Assembly: GCF_001652915.1 (NCBI RefSeq)
Contig: NZ_BBQI01000090.1
Span: 248,001 to 312,000, forward strand
Source: Cupriavidus sp. D384
GTDB taxonomy: Bacteria; Pseudomonadota; Gammaproteobacteria; Burkholderiales; Burkholderiaceae
Length of the DNA: 64,000 bases
Reading direction: 5' to 3'
The position numbers and the translations under genes are program-made. Each line of letters opens with the position of its first letter. Position 1 is the first letter of the stretch. This document shows, piece after piece, positions 31,576 to 40,322 of the stretch. The notes beneath the pieces were generated by a model. The model saw nothing but the letters and a program-made list of their open reading frames with translations, was not told the origin of the DNA and ran no database searches.

Positions 31576-33807
31576 TTATTTCCGCCGGGCGTGCAACACC
31601 CCCTGCACTTCCTCGATGATCGACAGTGCGCGCTGCAACTGCGTGGCCTCGGAAACCTCCGCCGTAAACTGCATGCGCGCCACACCCTTGCTCGACAGCG
31701 TCTTCACGCCCGTCACGTTGATTTTCTCCCGCGACAGCACTTCGGAGATATCGCGCAACAGGCCCTGGCGATCCACCGCCTCCACCTGGATATCGACCGG
31801 ATACACCGCGTCGCTGCGCTTGCCCCACTCGGTCTGGATCACGCGCTCGGGCGCCCGCGCCGACAACTGAAGGAACGTGCTGCAGTTGCGGCGATGGATC
31901 GACACCCCGCGCCCGCGCGTGACAAAACCAACGATCTCGTCGGGCGGGGCCGGTTTGCAGCAACGTGACATCTGCGTCATCAGCGAATCCACGCCCACCA
32001 CCAGCACGCCGCTCTTGGCGCCCCTGGCCACGCTGGTCGCGCGGCTCTTCTTGGTGACGGCCTCTTCCTCGCTGAACTGCGGCTGCGCCTCGCCCTCCGG
32101 GTGACGTAGCGCATGCTCCACATGACGCAGACTGAACTCTTCCTTGGCCACGGCCGCGTAGAGATCGTCGGTGGACTTGAAGTTGAGCCGGGTGGCCAGG
32201 TCGTCCAGATTGACGGCCGTCTTGCCCTCGCGCTGCAGCGTCTTTTCGATCAGCGCGCGGCCCTGTGCCAGCGTTTCCTGGGAATCAAGGGCATTGAACC
32301 AGGCCCGCACCTTGGCCCGCGCGCGATTGCTCGCCAGGTAGCCAAGCTCGGGATTCAGCCAGTCGCGCGAAGGCCCGCCCTGCTTGACCGCCACGATCTC
32401 CACGGTCTGCCCGTTCTTGAGCGGCGTGTTCAGCGGCACCATCGACCCATCCACACGCGCGCCACGGCACCGGTGGCCCAGGTCGCTGTGCAGGTAGTAG
32501 GCAAAGTCCACCGGCGTGGCGCCGTGCGGCAACGCCACCACGCGCGCCTGCGGCGTCAGTACATAGATATGGTCGTCGATGGCCGCATGCTTGAGCTGCT
32601 CCCATGGCGAATCTTCGTGCGCCACGGTGTGATCGGCCTCGTCTTTCCAGGCCAGCAGCTGCCGCAGCCAGGCAATCTTCTCGTCGTAGGTGTTGTCGGC
32701 GGCAAACTGGCCGCTATAGCCCTTGCCGCCCGCCTCCTTGTAGCGCCAGTGCGCGGCCACGCCGTACTCGGCAAAGTGGTGCATCTCCTGCGTGCGGATC
32801 TGCACTTCGAAGGCGCGCCCATCGTCGCCGATCACCACGGTATGCAGCGACTTGTAGCCGTTCGCCTTCGGCCGCGAGATATAGTCGTCGAACTCGCGCG
32901 GAATCGGCTGCCAGATATGGTGGACGATGCCCAGGACGGTGTAGCAGTCCTTGATGTCGTCGACGATCACGCGGAACGCGCGCACGTCGTACAGGTCGGC
33001 AAAGTCGAGTTCCTTGCCGCGCATCTTCTTCCAGATGCTGTAGATGTGCTTGGGCCGGCCCGTCACCTCGGCACGGATGCCGGCCGCGGCCAGTTCCGAC
33101 TGCAGGCGGCCGATGGCCTGGGCGATATAGCCTTCGCGCTCGATACGCTTTTCGTCCAGCAGCTTGGCGATGCGCTTGTAGGTATCGGGCTGCTCGAAGC
33201 GGAACGCCAGGTCTTCCAGTTCCCACTTCACCTGCCAGATTCCCAGACGGTTGGCCAGCGGCGCGTAGATATCCAGCGTCTCGCGGGCCACGCCGGACAG
33301 CGGCGGGGTCTTGGTCTGGGCCAGCCAGCGCAGCGTTTGCAGGCGCGACGCCAGCCGCACCAGCACCACGCGGATATCCTGCGCAAACGCCAGCAGCATC
33401 TTGCGCAAGGCCTCGACCTGCTCGTGGCGCGCGGCCACCTGCGATTTCGACGACTCCGACACATCGGCCTGCGTCACCGCAATGGCGCCGATGCGCAGCA
33501 GCTGGCGCACGCCCTTCACCAGGCGCACCACCTCCTCGCCAAACCTGGGTTCGATCTGCGCCTCGGCATCGGGCACGAAGGCCGCCGCCGCGAACAGGCA
33601 GGCCGCGGCCCGCGCGGCATCGTCCACCCGCAGGCCATCCAGGATGCGCAGCATCCCTTCGGCGTGCGACAACACGCTCTCGCCGGTGGGCAACAGCACG
33701 GGGTTTTCGCCGTCGGCCACGTCGCGCACAAAGGCCAGTGCGCGCTCGACAAGCCCGGCATCCGGAATGCCTGCGGTCTGGCCCGTCAGCTCCGTTGACG
33801 TCACCAT
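31576..33807 (-). CDS. relA: RelA-type (p)ppGpp synthetase
   Basis: 743 residues. It makes the alarmone (p)ppGpp from ATP and GTP or GDP during amino-acid starvation, bound to ribosomes. The N-terminal hydrolase-like domain has lost the HD metal motif (AACLFAAAAFVPDAE where SpoT has its His-Asp pair). The synthetase domain (about 235-370) carries REFDDYISRPKANGYKSLHT, the EXDD form typical of monofunctional RelA. TGS (about 405-465), a Cys-rich segment (SRCCKPAPPDEIVGFVTRG near 630) and an ACT domain (about 665-743) follow. It lies just downstream of a hydrolase and RidA gene on the same strand. Confidence 0.95.
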   Translation of the reverse strand: MVTSTELTGQTAGIPDAGLVERALAFVRDVADGENPVLLPTGESVLSHAEGMLRILDGLRVDDAARAAACLFAAAAFVPDAEAQIEPRFGEEVVRLVKGVRQLLRIGAIAVTQADVSESSKSQVAARHEQVEALRKMLLAFAQDIRVVLVRLASRLQTLRWLAQTKTPPLSGVARETLDIYAPLANRLGIWQVKWELEDLAFRFEQPDTYKRIAKLLDEKRIEREGYIAQAIGRLQSELAAAGIRAEVTGRPKHIYSIWKKMRGKELDFADLYDVRAFRVIVDDIKDCYTVLGIVHHIWQPIPREFDDYISRPKANGYKSLHTVVIGDDGRAFEVQIRTQEMHHFAEYGVAAHWRYKEAGGKGYSGQFAADNTYDEKIAWLRQLLAWKDEADHTVAHEDSPWEQLKHAAIDDHIYVLTPQARVVALPHGATPVDFAYYLHSDLGHRCRGARVDGSMVPLNTPLKNGQTVEIVAVKQGGPSRDWLNPELGYLASNRARAKVRAWFNALDSQETLAQGRALIEKTLQREGKTAVNLDDLATRLNFKSTDDLYAAVAKEEFSLRHVEHALRHPEGEAQPQFSEEEAVTKKSRATSVARGAKSGVLVVGVDSLMTQMSRCCKPAPPDEIVGFVTRGRGVSIHRRNCSTFLQLSARAPERVIQTEWGKRSDAVYPVDIQVEAVDRQGLLRDISEVLSREKINVTGVKTLSSKGVARMQFTAEVSEATQLQRALSIIEEVQGVLHARRK

Positions 33808-33822
33808 GTCACAACGCCTGCA

Positions 33823-34185
33823 TCAGTTGAGGGCGGCCGTCACCACCACTTCGATCAGGTAGTCGGGATTGGCCAGCTTTGCTTCCACCGTCGCGCGCGG
33901 GGGGGTGTTGCCCTGGGGGACCCATTCGTCCCACACCTCGTTCATCTCGCCGATGCGAGTGACGTCGGTCAGGAAGATCTGGCACATCAGGATGCGCGTC
34001 TTGTCGCTGCCGGCCTCGGCCAGCAGGCGGTCGATGTGACCGAGCACCTCGCGGGTCTGGCCGCGCAGGTCGGCCTTGGGGTCGACCTCGGGCACCTGGC
34101 CGGCCAGGTAGACCACGCCGTTGTAGACCGCGTATTCGGACAGACGCTTGCCCACGTGGGCGCGCTTGAGGGTGTTGGTGCTCAT
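33823..34185 (-). CDS. RidA/YjgF-family protein
   Basis: 120 residues, the family's normal length. RidA proteins hydrolyse reactive enamine or imine intermediates made by PLP enzymes. The N-terminal part (LSEYAVYNGVVYLAGQVPE) and the C-terminal NTPPRATVEAKLANPDYLIEVVVTA contain the conserved Arg (PPRATVE) needed for this activity. It lies 15 bases upstream of relA and 27 bases after the hydrolase gene, so the three may form one operon. Sub-branch unclear. Confidence 0.85.
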   Translation of the reverse strand: MSTNTLKRAHVGKRLSEYAVYNGVVYLAGQVPEVDPKADLRGQTREVLGHIDRLLAEAGSDKTRILMCQIFLTDVTRIGEMNEVWDEWVPQGNTPPRATVEAKLANPDYLIEVVVTAALN

Positions 34186-34212
34186 ATCAGATTCTTCTCA
34201 GCAAAAAATTCG

Positions 34213-35094
34213 TTACGTACCCAGGAAAAAAGCCCGGGCAACGGCAATCTGCGCCGGATCGACAAACGTGGGCGCGTGCCCCACATCGGGGATTTCGACG
34301 GTCGACACCTGCTTGCCGCGCGCCACCATCTCGGCAACCGTCTCGCGCAGCAACAGGTCGGATTGGGCGCCTCGCACGATCAGCGTCGGCCCCGGGGCTG
34401 CCTCGAACATGTGCCACAGCGCCAGCTCGCCGGCCTGCACCGCCTCGGGCGACGTTTCCCTGAACGGCACGGCCAGCGCGGGATCATAGTGCAACCCCCA
34501 CTCCAGCCCCTCGGTGCCCTGCACCGGCTTGAGGATGGCACCGTTAAGCTCGCGCCACTGCTCGGGCGTATGGCGCCCGAACGACGCGCTGATCGTCTGC
34601 AGGTACGCCAGGCCTTCCTCGAAAGTCTTGAACCGGACCGGCAGGCCCAGGTAGGCGCCGATGCGTTCCAGCGCCTGCGCCGTGATGCGCGGCCCCACAT
34701 CGTTGAGCAGCAGCTTGCGCACCGGCGACTTCGGCAGCCCGGCCAGGCCCATGCCGATCAGCCCGCCCATCGACGTGCCGAACCAGTCCACCTGGTCCAC
34801 GTTGAGCCGCGCGATCAGCGTCACCATGTCCGACACATACTGTGGCACCACATAGTGATGCGGATCGGCCAGCCATTCCGAGCGTCCACGGCCGACCACG
34901 TCGGGACACACCACGCGATACTCGTCGGACATCGCCTGCGCCAGCGCATCGAAGTCGCGCCCCGTACGCGTCAGGCCATGCACGCACATCAGCACGCGCG
35001 GATTCAGGGGATCGCCCCATTCGTGATAGGCCATGCGATGCAGGCCCGACGGGCTGATGCACTGGACGAATCCGAGGCGCGGACTGGAAGACAT
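34213..35094 (-). CDS. Alpha/beta hydrolase
   Basis: 293 residues from the ATG at 35094 (MSSSPRLGFVQCISPSG), with GGGGAG upstream. Oxyanion motif VHGLTRTGRDF near residue 38; nucleophile elbow GTSMGGLIGMGLAG near 108; acid-His end VPD/VGHAPTFVDPAQ near 265. Soluble, cytoplasmic. Substrate unknown. Divergent from bdhA by 181 bases. Confidence 0.83.
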   Translation of the reverse strand: MSSSPRLGFVQCISPSGLHRMAYHEWGDPLNPRVLMCVHGLTRTGRDFDALAQAMSDEYRVVCPDVVGRGRSEWLADPHHYVVPQYVSDMVTLIARLNVDQVDWFGTSMGGLIGMGLAGLPKSPVRKLLLNDVGPRITAQALERIGAYLGLPVRFKTFEEGLAYLQTISASFGRHTPEQWRELNGAILKPVQGTEGLEWGLHYDPALAVPFRETSPEAVQAGELALWHMFEAAPGPTLIVRGAQSDLLLRETVAEMVARGKQVSTVEIPDVGHAPTFVDPAQIAVARAFFLGT

Positions 35095-35275
35095 CTGTTG
35101 ACTCCCCTGCTGGTGCCACCGCATCTCTTGCGGCGTGCGAGTTTTTCCGGAATTTCTTGCCCGCGATAAAACACCGGGCAGAACGCGACGAAATACGGCG
35201 CCAGGCCAAAGCCGGATTGTACGCCCTGCGAGTACAATGCCACAGCACATCCTGACACTCCCGACGGAGGCTTAC

Positions 35276-36052
35276 ATGCTCAAAGGCAAGACGGCACTGG
35301 TCACGGGCTCGACCAGCGGTATCGGACTCGGCATCGCGCAGGCTCTGGCTGCGCAGGGCGCGAACATCATTGTCAACGGATTCGGTGATGCCGACGGCGC
35401 AAAGGCGGAAATCGCCCGCGCCGGCAGCGGCATCCAGGTGGGCTACCACGGCGCCGACATGAGCAAGGCGGGAGAGATCGAGGACATGATGCGCTATGCC
35501 GAAAAGGACTTCGGCGGCGTGGACATCCTGGTCAACAACGCTGGCATCCAGTTCGTGGCAAAGATCGAGGAATTCCCGGTGGACAAGTGGGATGCCATCA
35601 TCGCCATCAACCTGACCTCCGCCTTTCATACCACCCGCCTTGCCCTGCCGTCGATGAAGACGAAGAACTGGGGCCGCATCATCAACGTGGCATCCACCCA
35701 CGGCCTGGTCGCCTCGGCCGAGAAGTCGGCCTACGTGGCAGCCAAGCACGGCATTGTGGGCTTCACCAAGGTCACCGCACTGGAAACCGCGCAGACCGGC
35801 GTCACCGCCAATGCGATCTGTCCGGGCTGGGTGCTGACCCCGCTGGTGCAGAAGCAGGTGGAAGCCCGCGCACAGAAGGAGGGCATTCCGGTCGAACAGG
35901 CCAAGCGCGAGCTGGTACTGGAAAAGCAGCCGTCGGGCCAGTTTGTCACGCCCGAGGAACTGGGCGCGCTGGCCGTGTTCCTGTCCAGCGAAGCGGCCAG
36001 GCAGGTGCGCGGCGCGATCTGGAACATGGACGGCGGCTGGGTGGCGCAATAA
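35276..36052 (+). CDS. bdhA: D-3-hydroxybutyrate dehydrogenase
   Basis: 258 residues from the ATG at 35276, five bases after GGAGG. It is a short-chain dehydrogenase that oxidises D-3-hydroxybutyrate, a breakdown product of polyhydroxybutyrate, to acetoacetate with NAD+. TGSTSGIGLGIA binds NAD, NNAGIQFV follows, and the catalytic Ser-Tyr-Lys are in STHGLVAS and YVAAKHG. IPVEQAKRELVLEKQPSGQFV is typical of BdhA. It fits with scoAB, encoded convergently just downstream. Confidence 0.92.
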   Translation: MLKGKTALVTGSTSGIGLGIAQALAAQGANIIVNGFGDADGAKAEIARAGSGIQVGYHGADMSKAGEIEDMMRYAEKDFGGVDILVNNAGIQFVAKIEEFPVDKWDAIIAINLTSAFHTTRLALPSMKTKNWGRIINVASTHGLVASAEKSAYVAAKHGIVGFTKVTALETAQTGVTANAICPGWVLTPLVQKQVEARAQKEGIPVEQAKRELVLEKQPSGQFVTPEELGALAVFLSSEAARQVRGAIWNMDGGWVAQ

Positions 36053-36062
36053 GGAGGCATCG

Positions 36063-36557
36063 ATGCAGCGTAGTCAATCGGGACGCCAGTCGCGACGCAA
36101 TGCCCTGCGCACCCTCGGTGCCAGCGCCCTGCTGCTGTCCCCGCTGATGGCTCTGGCCCAATCGCCAAAAGCCCTGAAGATCGACGTCTACAAGAGCCCG
36201 ACCTGCGGCTGTTGCGAAGACTGGGTCAAGCATCTGCGCGACAACGGCTTTACCGTCGCCACGCATGATGTCGAAGATACCGGGGTGTATCGCAAGAAAT
36301 ACGGCATTCCCGAGCGCTTCGGCTCCTGCCATACCGGCGTCATCGACGGCTATGGTATCGAGGGCCACGTGCCGGCCAGCGACATCAGGAAACTGGTGGC
36401 CGCGAAGCCCAAGGCAGCCGGCCTGGCCGTGCCGGGCATGCCGGTAGGCTCGCCCGGCATGGAGTACGGCCCGCGCAAGGACCCCTTCGACGTGCTCCTG
36501 GTGAAGTCCGATGGCGCCGCGTCGGTCTTTTCGAGCTACAACAAGCCCAAGACCTGA
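36063..36557 (+). CDS. DUF411 metal-binding protein, exported
   Basis: 164 residues, from the ATG at 36063 right after AAGGAGG, 10 bases past the bdhA stop, so it is probably co-transcribed. The signal region RNALRTLGASALLLSPLMALA-QS suggests export, perhaps by the twin-arginine route (SRRNALR). The DUF411 domain starts with the motif SPTCGCCEDWVKHL (CxCC) near residue 45 and has a second conserved Cys in FGSCHTG. Family members are linked to copper handling. Why it follows bdhA is unclear. Confidence 0.85.
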   Translation: MQRSQSGRQSRRNALRTLGASALLLSPLMALAQSPKALKIDVYKSPTCGCCEDWVKHLRDNGFTVATHDVEDTGVYRKKYGIPERFGSCHTGVIDGYGIEGHVPASDIRKLVAAKPKAAGLAVPGMPVGSPGMEYGPRKDPFDVLLVKSDGAASVFSSYNKPKT

Positions 36558-36611
36558 GCCTTGGGCGCCCTGACCGGCCAACCCGGTCAACGCGCTGCTC
36601 GGATCAGAAGC

Positions 36612-36648
36612 AAAAACCCCCGCCGGCGCAAACCGGCGGGGGTTTTTT
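36612..36648. terminator. Bidirectional terminator between DUF411 and scoB
   Basis: Long GC stem AAAAACCCCCGCCGG / CCGGCGGGGGTTTTTT with a six-base loop, between convergent genes. It can serve both. Confidence 0.9.
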
Positions 36649-36676
36649 ATTGATGCTGCGGCCTCGGCTCAGCCGC

Positions 36677-37315
36677 TCAAATCAGCTCGGCTTCCGTCTT
36701 CGCCTGGACTTCCTCGCGCGACACGCCCGGCGCCGTTTCCACCAGCTTCAGGCCTTGCGGCGTCACGTCGATCACGGCCAGGTCGGTGATGATGCGGTTG
36801 ACCACGCCCAGTCCGGTCAGCGGCAGGTTGCATTCCTTGAGGATCTTGACGTCCTCGGTGCCGTCCTTCTTCTTGGCCGTGTGTTCCATCAGCACCACCA
36901 CGCGGCCCACACCGGCCACCAGGTCCATTGCGCCGCCCATGCCCTTGACCATCTTGCCCGGGATCATCCAGTTGGCAAGGTCGCCGCGCTGGCTGACCTG
37001 CATGGCGCCCAGGATAGCCAGGTTGATCTTGCCGCCGCGGATCATCGCGAACGAATCGGCCGACGAGAAGATCGACGACCCCGGCAGCGTCGTCACGGTC
37101 TGCTTGCCGGCGTTGATCATGTCGGCGTCCACTTCTTCCTCGGTCGGGAACGGGCCGATGCCGAGCAGGCCGTTTTCCGACTGGAGCCACACCTCCATGC
37201 CTTGCGGCACGTGATTCGCCACCAGCGTCGGCAGGCCGATACCCAGGTTCACATAGAAGCCGTCCTGCAGCTCCGCGGCCGCGCGTGCGGCCATTTCGTC
37301 ACGTGTCCATGCCAT
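36677..37315 (-). CDS. scoB: 3-oxoacid CoA-transferase subunit B
   Basis: 212 residues from the ATG at 37315 (MAWTRDEMAARAAAELQDG). The catalytic glutamate motif WLQSENGLLGIGPFP near residue 45 is present, and the GMGGAMDLVAG stretch follows. With subunit A it moves CoA from succinyl-CoA to acetoacetate. Eleven bases separate it from scoA upstream. Cytoplasmic. Confidence 0.94.
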   Translation of the reverse strand: MAWTRDEMAARAAAELQDGFYVNLGIGLPTLVANHVPQGMEVWLQSENGLLGIGPFPTEEEVDADMINAGKQTVTTLPGSSIFSSADSFAMIRGGKINLAILGAMQVSQRGDLANWMIPGKMVKGMGGAMDLVAGVGRVVVLMEHTAKKKDGTEDVKILKECNLPLTGLGVVNRIITDLAVIDVTPQGLKLVETAPGVSREEVQAKTEAELI

Positions 37316-37326
37316 GATCTGTCTCC

Positions 37327-38025
37327 TTACTTGGCACGCACGGTGCGCTGTTCGATGCGTTTTTCGGGGTTCGTGTTCAGTACGACGCGGTGTACGAAGA
37401 TGCCGGGCAGGTGAACGTCGTCCGGGTCGATCTCGCCGGTTTCGACGATCTCTTCCACTTCGGCGATCGTGATCTTGCCGGACATGGCGCACACCGGGTT
37501 GAAGTTGCGCGCGGTGCGGCGGAATACCAGGTTGCCGGCCTTGTCGGCTTTCTGGGCCTTGACGATGGCTACGTCGGACACCAGCGATTTCTCCATCACG
37601 TAGGTCTCGCCGTTGAATTCGCGCGTTTCCTTACCGTCGGCGACGATCGTGCCCACGCCAGTCTTGGTGAAGAAGGCCGGGATGCCCGAGCCGCCGGCGC
37701 GCAGCTTTTCGGCCAGCGTGCCCTGCGGCGTGAATTCGAGCTCGAGTTCGCCGGCCAGATACTGGCGCTCGAACTCCTTGTTCTCGCCGACATACGACGA
37801 GATCATCTTCTTGATCTGACGGGTTGCCAGCAGCTGGCCCAGGCCGAAGCCGTCCACGCCGGCGTTGTTGGAGATGCAGGTGAGCTGCTTGACGCCGCTG
37901 TCGCGCAGTGCAGCGATCAGCGCTTCGGGGATGCCGCACAGACCGAAACCGCCCACGGCGATCGTCTGGCCGTCGCGTACGACGCCCGCGAGCGCCTCGG
38001 CGGCGCTGGCGTAGACCTTGTTCAT
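37327..38025 (-). CDS. scoA: 3-oxoacid CoA-transferase subunit A
   Basis: 232 residues from the ATG at 38025 (MNKVYASAAEALAGVVRDG). GGFGLCGIPEALI near residue 25 is the glycine-rich CoA-binding motif; GVDGFGLGQLL and GSGIPAFFTKTGVGT follow. It pairs with ScoB for acetoacetate activation. Divergent from a PAS-LuxR regulator with a palindrome between them. Confidence 0.94.
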   Translation of the reverse strand: MNKVYASAAEALAGVVRDGQTIAVGGFGLCGIPEALIAALRDSGVKQLTCISNNAGVDGFGLGQLLATRQIKKMISSYVGENKEFERQYLAGELELEFTPQGTLAEKLRAGGSGIPAFFTKTGVGTIVADGKETREFNGETYVMEKSLVSDVAIVKAQKADKAGNLVFRRTARNFNPVCAMSGKITIAEVEEIVETGEIDPDDVHLPGIFVHRVVLNTNPEKRIEQRTVRAK

Positions 38026-38081
38026 GTTCGCTCCTTCCTCGGTAGTCCCGCTCTTGCGCGGCCGGTTGGCCACACGCGGAA

Positions 38082-38097
38082 ATTGTAACGGTACAAT
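38082..38097. promoter_or_regulatory. Palindrome between scoA and the PAS-LuxR gene
   Basis: ATTGTA-ACGG-TACAAT, with perfect 6-base arms. It is 56 bases before scoA and 85 bases before the regulator. TACAAT also fits a -10 element, so it may be an operator over a promoter. Confidence 0.45.
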
Positions 38098-38182
38098 CGG
38101 CGGTCAGGCGCCGCCGTTGACGCCCCAAAGGATACGTCAACGGATGCCGCGAACGCCATTACGTAAAAGTACATAAGGGATA

Positions 38183-38728
38183 ATGCCGTCCATCGACTAC
38201 CAGACCGCATTCCAGCTGGCTCCGGTCGGCCTGGTGCTCTCGCGCGCCCGGAGGATCGAGGATTGCAACGACGAGGTCTGCCGGATCTTCGGCACCACGC
38301 GTGATGCCCTGATGGGCCAGTCGTTCCAGGTGCTCTACCCCACCGCCGACGAGTTCGAGCGCACCGGCGCGCGCATCGTGCCGGTCATGAACACCCGGGG
38401 GCTGTATTCCGACGAACGGATCATGAAGCGCGCCAGCGGCGAGCTGTTCTGGTGCCATGTCACGGGCCGCGCGCTGGACCGCGCCGATCCGCTGGGCGCC
38501 GGCATCTGGACGTTCGAGGATCTGTCACAGAAGCGGCCGGTCACGGCCGAGCTGACCGCCCGGGAACGCGACATCGCGGCGCAGCTGGTGGAAGGCAAGA
38601 CCAGCAAGCAGATCGGCAAGCTGCTGGCGATCAGCCCGCGCACGGTGGACATCTACCGGGCGCGGCTGATGAAGAAATACGGGGCCCACACGGCCGTGGA
38701 CCTGGTCCAGCGCCTGGTGAACCACTGA
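38183..38728 (+). CDS. PAS-domain LuxR-type transcriptional regulator
   Basis: 181 residues. The N-terminal PAS domain covers about 1-115 (FQLAPVGLVLSRARRIEDCNDEVCRIFG). The C-terminal LuxR helix-turn-helix is at about 120-175 (LTARERDIAAQLVEGKTSKQIGKLLAISPRTVDIYRARLMKKYGAHTAVDLV). There is no receiver domain, so PAS should sense a ligand or redox state directly. Divergent position suggests it controls scoAB; the signal is unknown. Confidence 0.85.
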   Translation: MPSIDYQTAFQLAPVGLVLSRARRIEDCNDEVCRIFGTTRDALMGQSFQVLYPTADEFERTGARIVPVMNTRGLYSDERIMKRASGELFWCHVTGRALDRADPLGAGIWTFEDLSQKRPVTAELTARERDIAAQLVEGKTSKQIGKLLAISPRTVDIYRARLMKKYGAHTAVDLVQRLVNH

Positions 38729-38852
38729 GGGAAACTCTGCCCCCTCTCCCCATGAGGGAAAAGGGAGCCAGAACCCTGCCTTCTGTTGGCACCTGGGCGT
38801 GGCGCGCGGCGGCGGCCGTCGAACAGCCGACAGCCGCGCCTGACGCCATCCG

Positions 38853-39254
38853 CTACCCCTCGATCAGCCGCCGGATCGCATCCGGCACCGGCACGCTCTT
38901 CTCCACCGCGTAGTCGCACCACACCACCTTGGCCCCGCCCTCGGCCCAGACCACATCGGGCAGGTCGGTACGGCGGATCTCGATCTTCGTCTCGAAGCTC
39001 GACCTGCCGAGCTGGCCCGCGTACACCCGGCATTCGATATCGCCGGGGTAGCGCAGCTGCTTCAGGAACGTCATGTGGGCGTTGATCAGCACGGGCCCGT
39101 GGCCGTTGCCGTCCCGGCCATTGCGGCCGATCGACTCGAACCACTCGATCCGCGCCTGCTCCAGGTAGCGGAAGTACACAGTGTTGTTGACATGGCCCAT
39201 TGCGTCCATGTCACCCCACCGGATCGGCATGACGCAGGTGAAGACGTGCTTCAT
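38853..39254 (-). CDS. 4HBT-family acyl-CoA thioesterase
   Basis: 133 residues from the ATG at 39254 (MKHVFTCVMPIRWGDMDAMG). The hotdog-fold motif RWGDMDAMGHVNNTVYFRYLEQAR holds the catalytic Asp. It hydrolyses acyl-CoA thioesters. Its ATG overlaps the dctP stop by one base (TGATG), so it is translationally coupled to a transporter operon. This may mean it acts on the CoA ester of the imported acid; substrate unknown. Confidence 0.88.
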   Translation of the reverse strand: MKHVFTCVMPIRWGDMDAMGHVNNTVYFRYLEQARIEWFESIGRNGRDGNGHGPVLINAHMTFLKQLRYPGDIECRVYAGQLGRSSFETKIEIRRTDLPDVVWAEGGAKVVWCDYAVEKSVPVPDAIRRLIEG

Positions 39255-40282
39255 CAACGCTTGGCGATCGACGCTTCGGCCTTGGTCACCAGGTCGGCGC
39301 CAATCTGCTTCTTCCACTTGTCGTAGACCTTGGCCGTGGCCTTCTTGAACGCGTCGTGCTCGGCCGGCGACAGCGAGACCACCTTCACGCCGTGCTGCTC
39401 CATGTCCTTCCAGGCCGGCGCGCCCGGCTCCACCAGGCCCTTGCGGGCCAGCCCGATTTCCTGCTTGCCAGCGTCGATGGCAGCCTGCTTGACGATCTCG
39501 CGGTCAGCCGGCGTCCAGCTTTCCCAGATCTGCTTGTTCACCACGAAGATCAGCGGATCGGCGACATAGCCCCAGGTCGTCACGTACTTCTGGCCGACCG
39601 TGTACAGCTTGGCGGCAGCGAACACGCTCTGCGGGTTTTCCTGGCCGTCCACCGCGCCCGAGGCCATGGCCGGCTGCGCATCGGCCCAGCTCATCTGGGT
39701 CGGGTTGGCACCCAGCGCGTTGAAGGTCTCGATGTACAGCGGCGAGCCCACCACGCGCAGCTTCAGGCCCTTGAGGTCTTCGGGCTTGCGGATCTCATGT
39801 TTCGAATTCGACACTTCGCGGAAGCCGTTCTCGCCCCAGGCCAGCGGCACCACGCCGGACTTTTCCAGCGTGGCAAAGATCGACTTGCCGACTTCGCCCT
39901 GCGTCAGCGCGTCCAGCGCCTTGTAGTCGGGCATCAGGAACGGCAGCGAGAACAGGTTCAGTTCCTTGACCTGCGGCGACCAGTTGATGGTCGAGCCCAC
40001 CGCCATGTCGATCACGCCCTGGCGGATGGCCGAAAACTCGCGCGTCTGGTCGCCGGCCACCAGCGACGTGCCCGGATACAGCTTGATGTTGATGCGGCCG
40101 TTGGTACGCTGGCGCACCAGGTCTGCCCAGATTTCGCCGCCCTTGCCCCACGGGAACGCAGGGCCAAGCACCAGCGACATCTTGTATTCGGACTTGTAGG
40201 TCTGGGCCATCGCGGACGGCGCGGCAAAGGCAGCGGCGGCAATCGAGGCGGCAACGGACAGCATCAGGGCACGGCGTTTCAT
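39254..40282 (-). CDS. dctP: TRAP transporter solute-binding protein DctP
   Basis: 342 residues from the ATG at 40282, preceded by GAGGAG. The signal peptide is clear (MKRRALMLSVAASIAAAAFA, cut after SAMA-QT). It binds a carboxylate in the periplasm. The conserved Arg of the family is in LKLRVVGSPLYIETFNALG around residue 170, and NPTQMSWADAQPAMASGAVDGQENP follows. Ligand not predicted. Last transport gene of the operon; the thioesterase follows. Confidence 0.93.
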   Translation of the reverse strand: MKRRALMLSVAASIAAAAFAAPSAMAQTYKSEYKMSLVLGPAFPWGKGGEIWADLVRQRTNGRINIKLYPGTSLVAGDQTREFSAIRQGVIDMAVGSTINWSPQVKELNLFSLPFLMPDYKALDALTQGEVGKSIFATLEKSGVVPLAWGENGFREVSNSKHEIRKPEDLKGLKLRVVGSPLYIETFNALGANPTQMSWADAQPAMASGAVDGQENPQSVFAAAKLYTVGQKYVTTWGYVADPLIFVVNKQIWESWTPADREIVKQAAIDAGKQEIGLARKGLVEPGAPAWKDMEQHGVKVVSLSPAEHDAFKKATAKVYDKWKKQIGADLVTKAEASIAKR

Positions 40283-40322
40283 GCGGGAATCTCCTCGTTT
40301 CATTTTCGTCTTGTCGTTCAAA

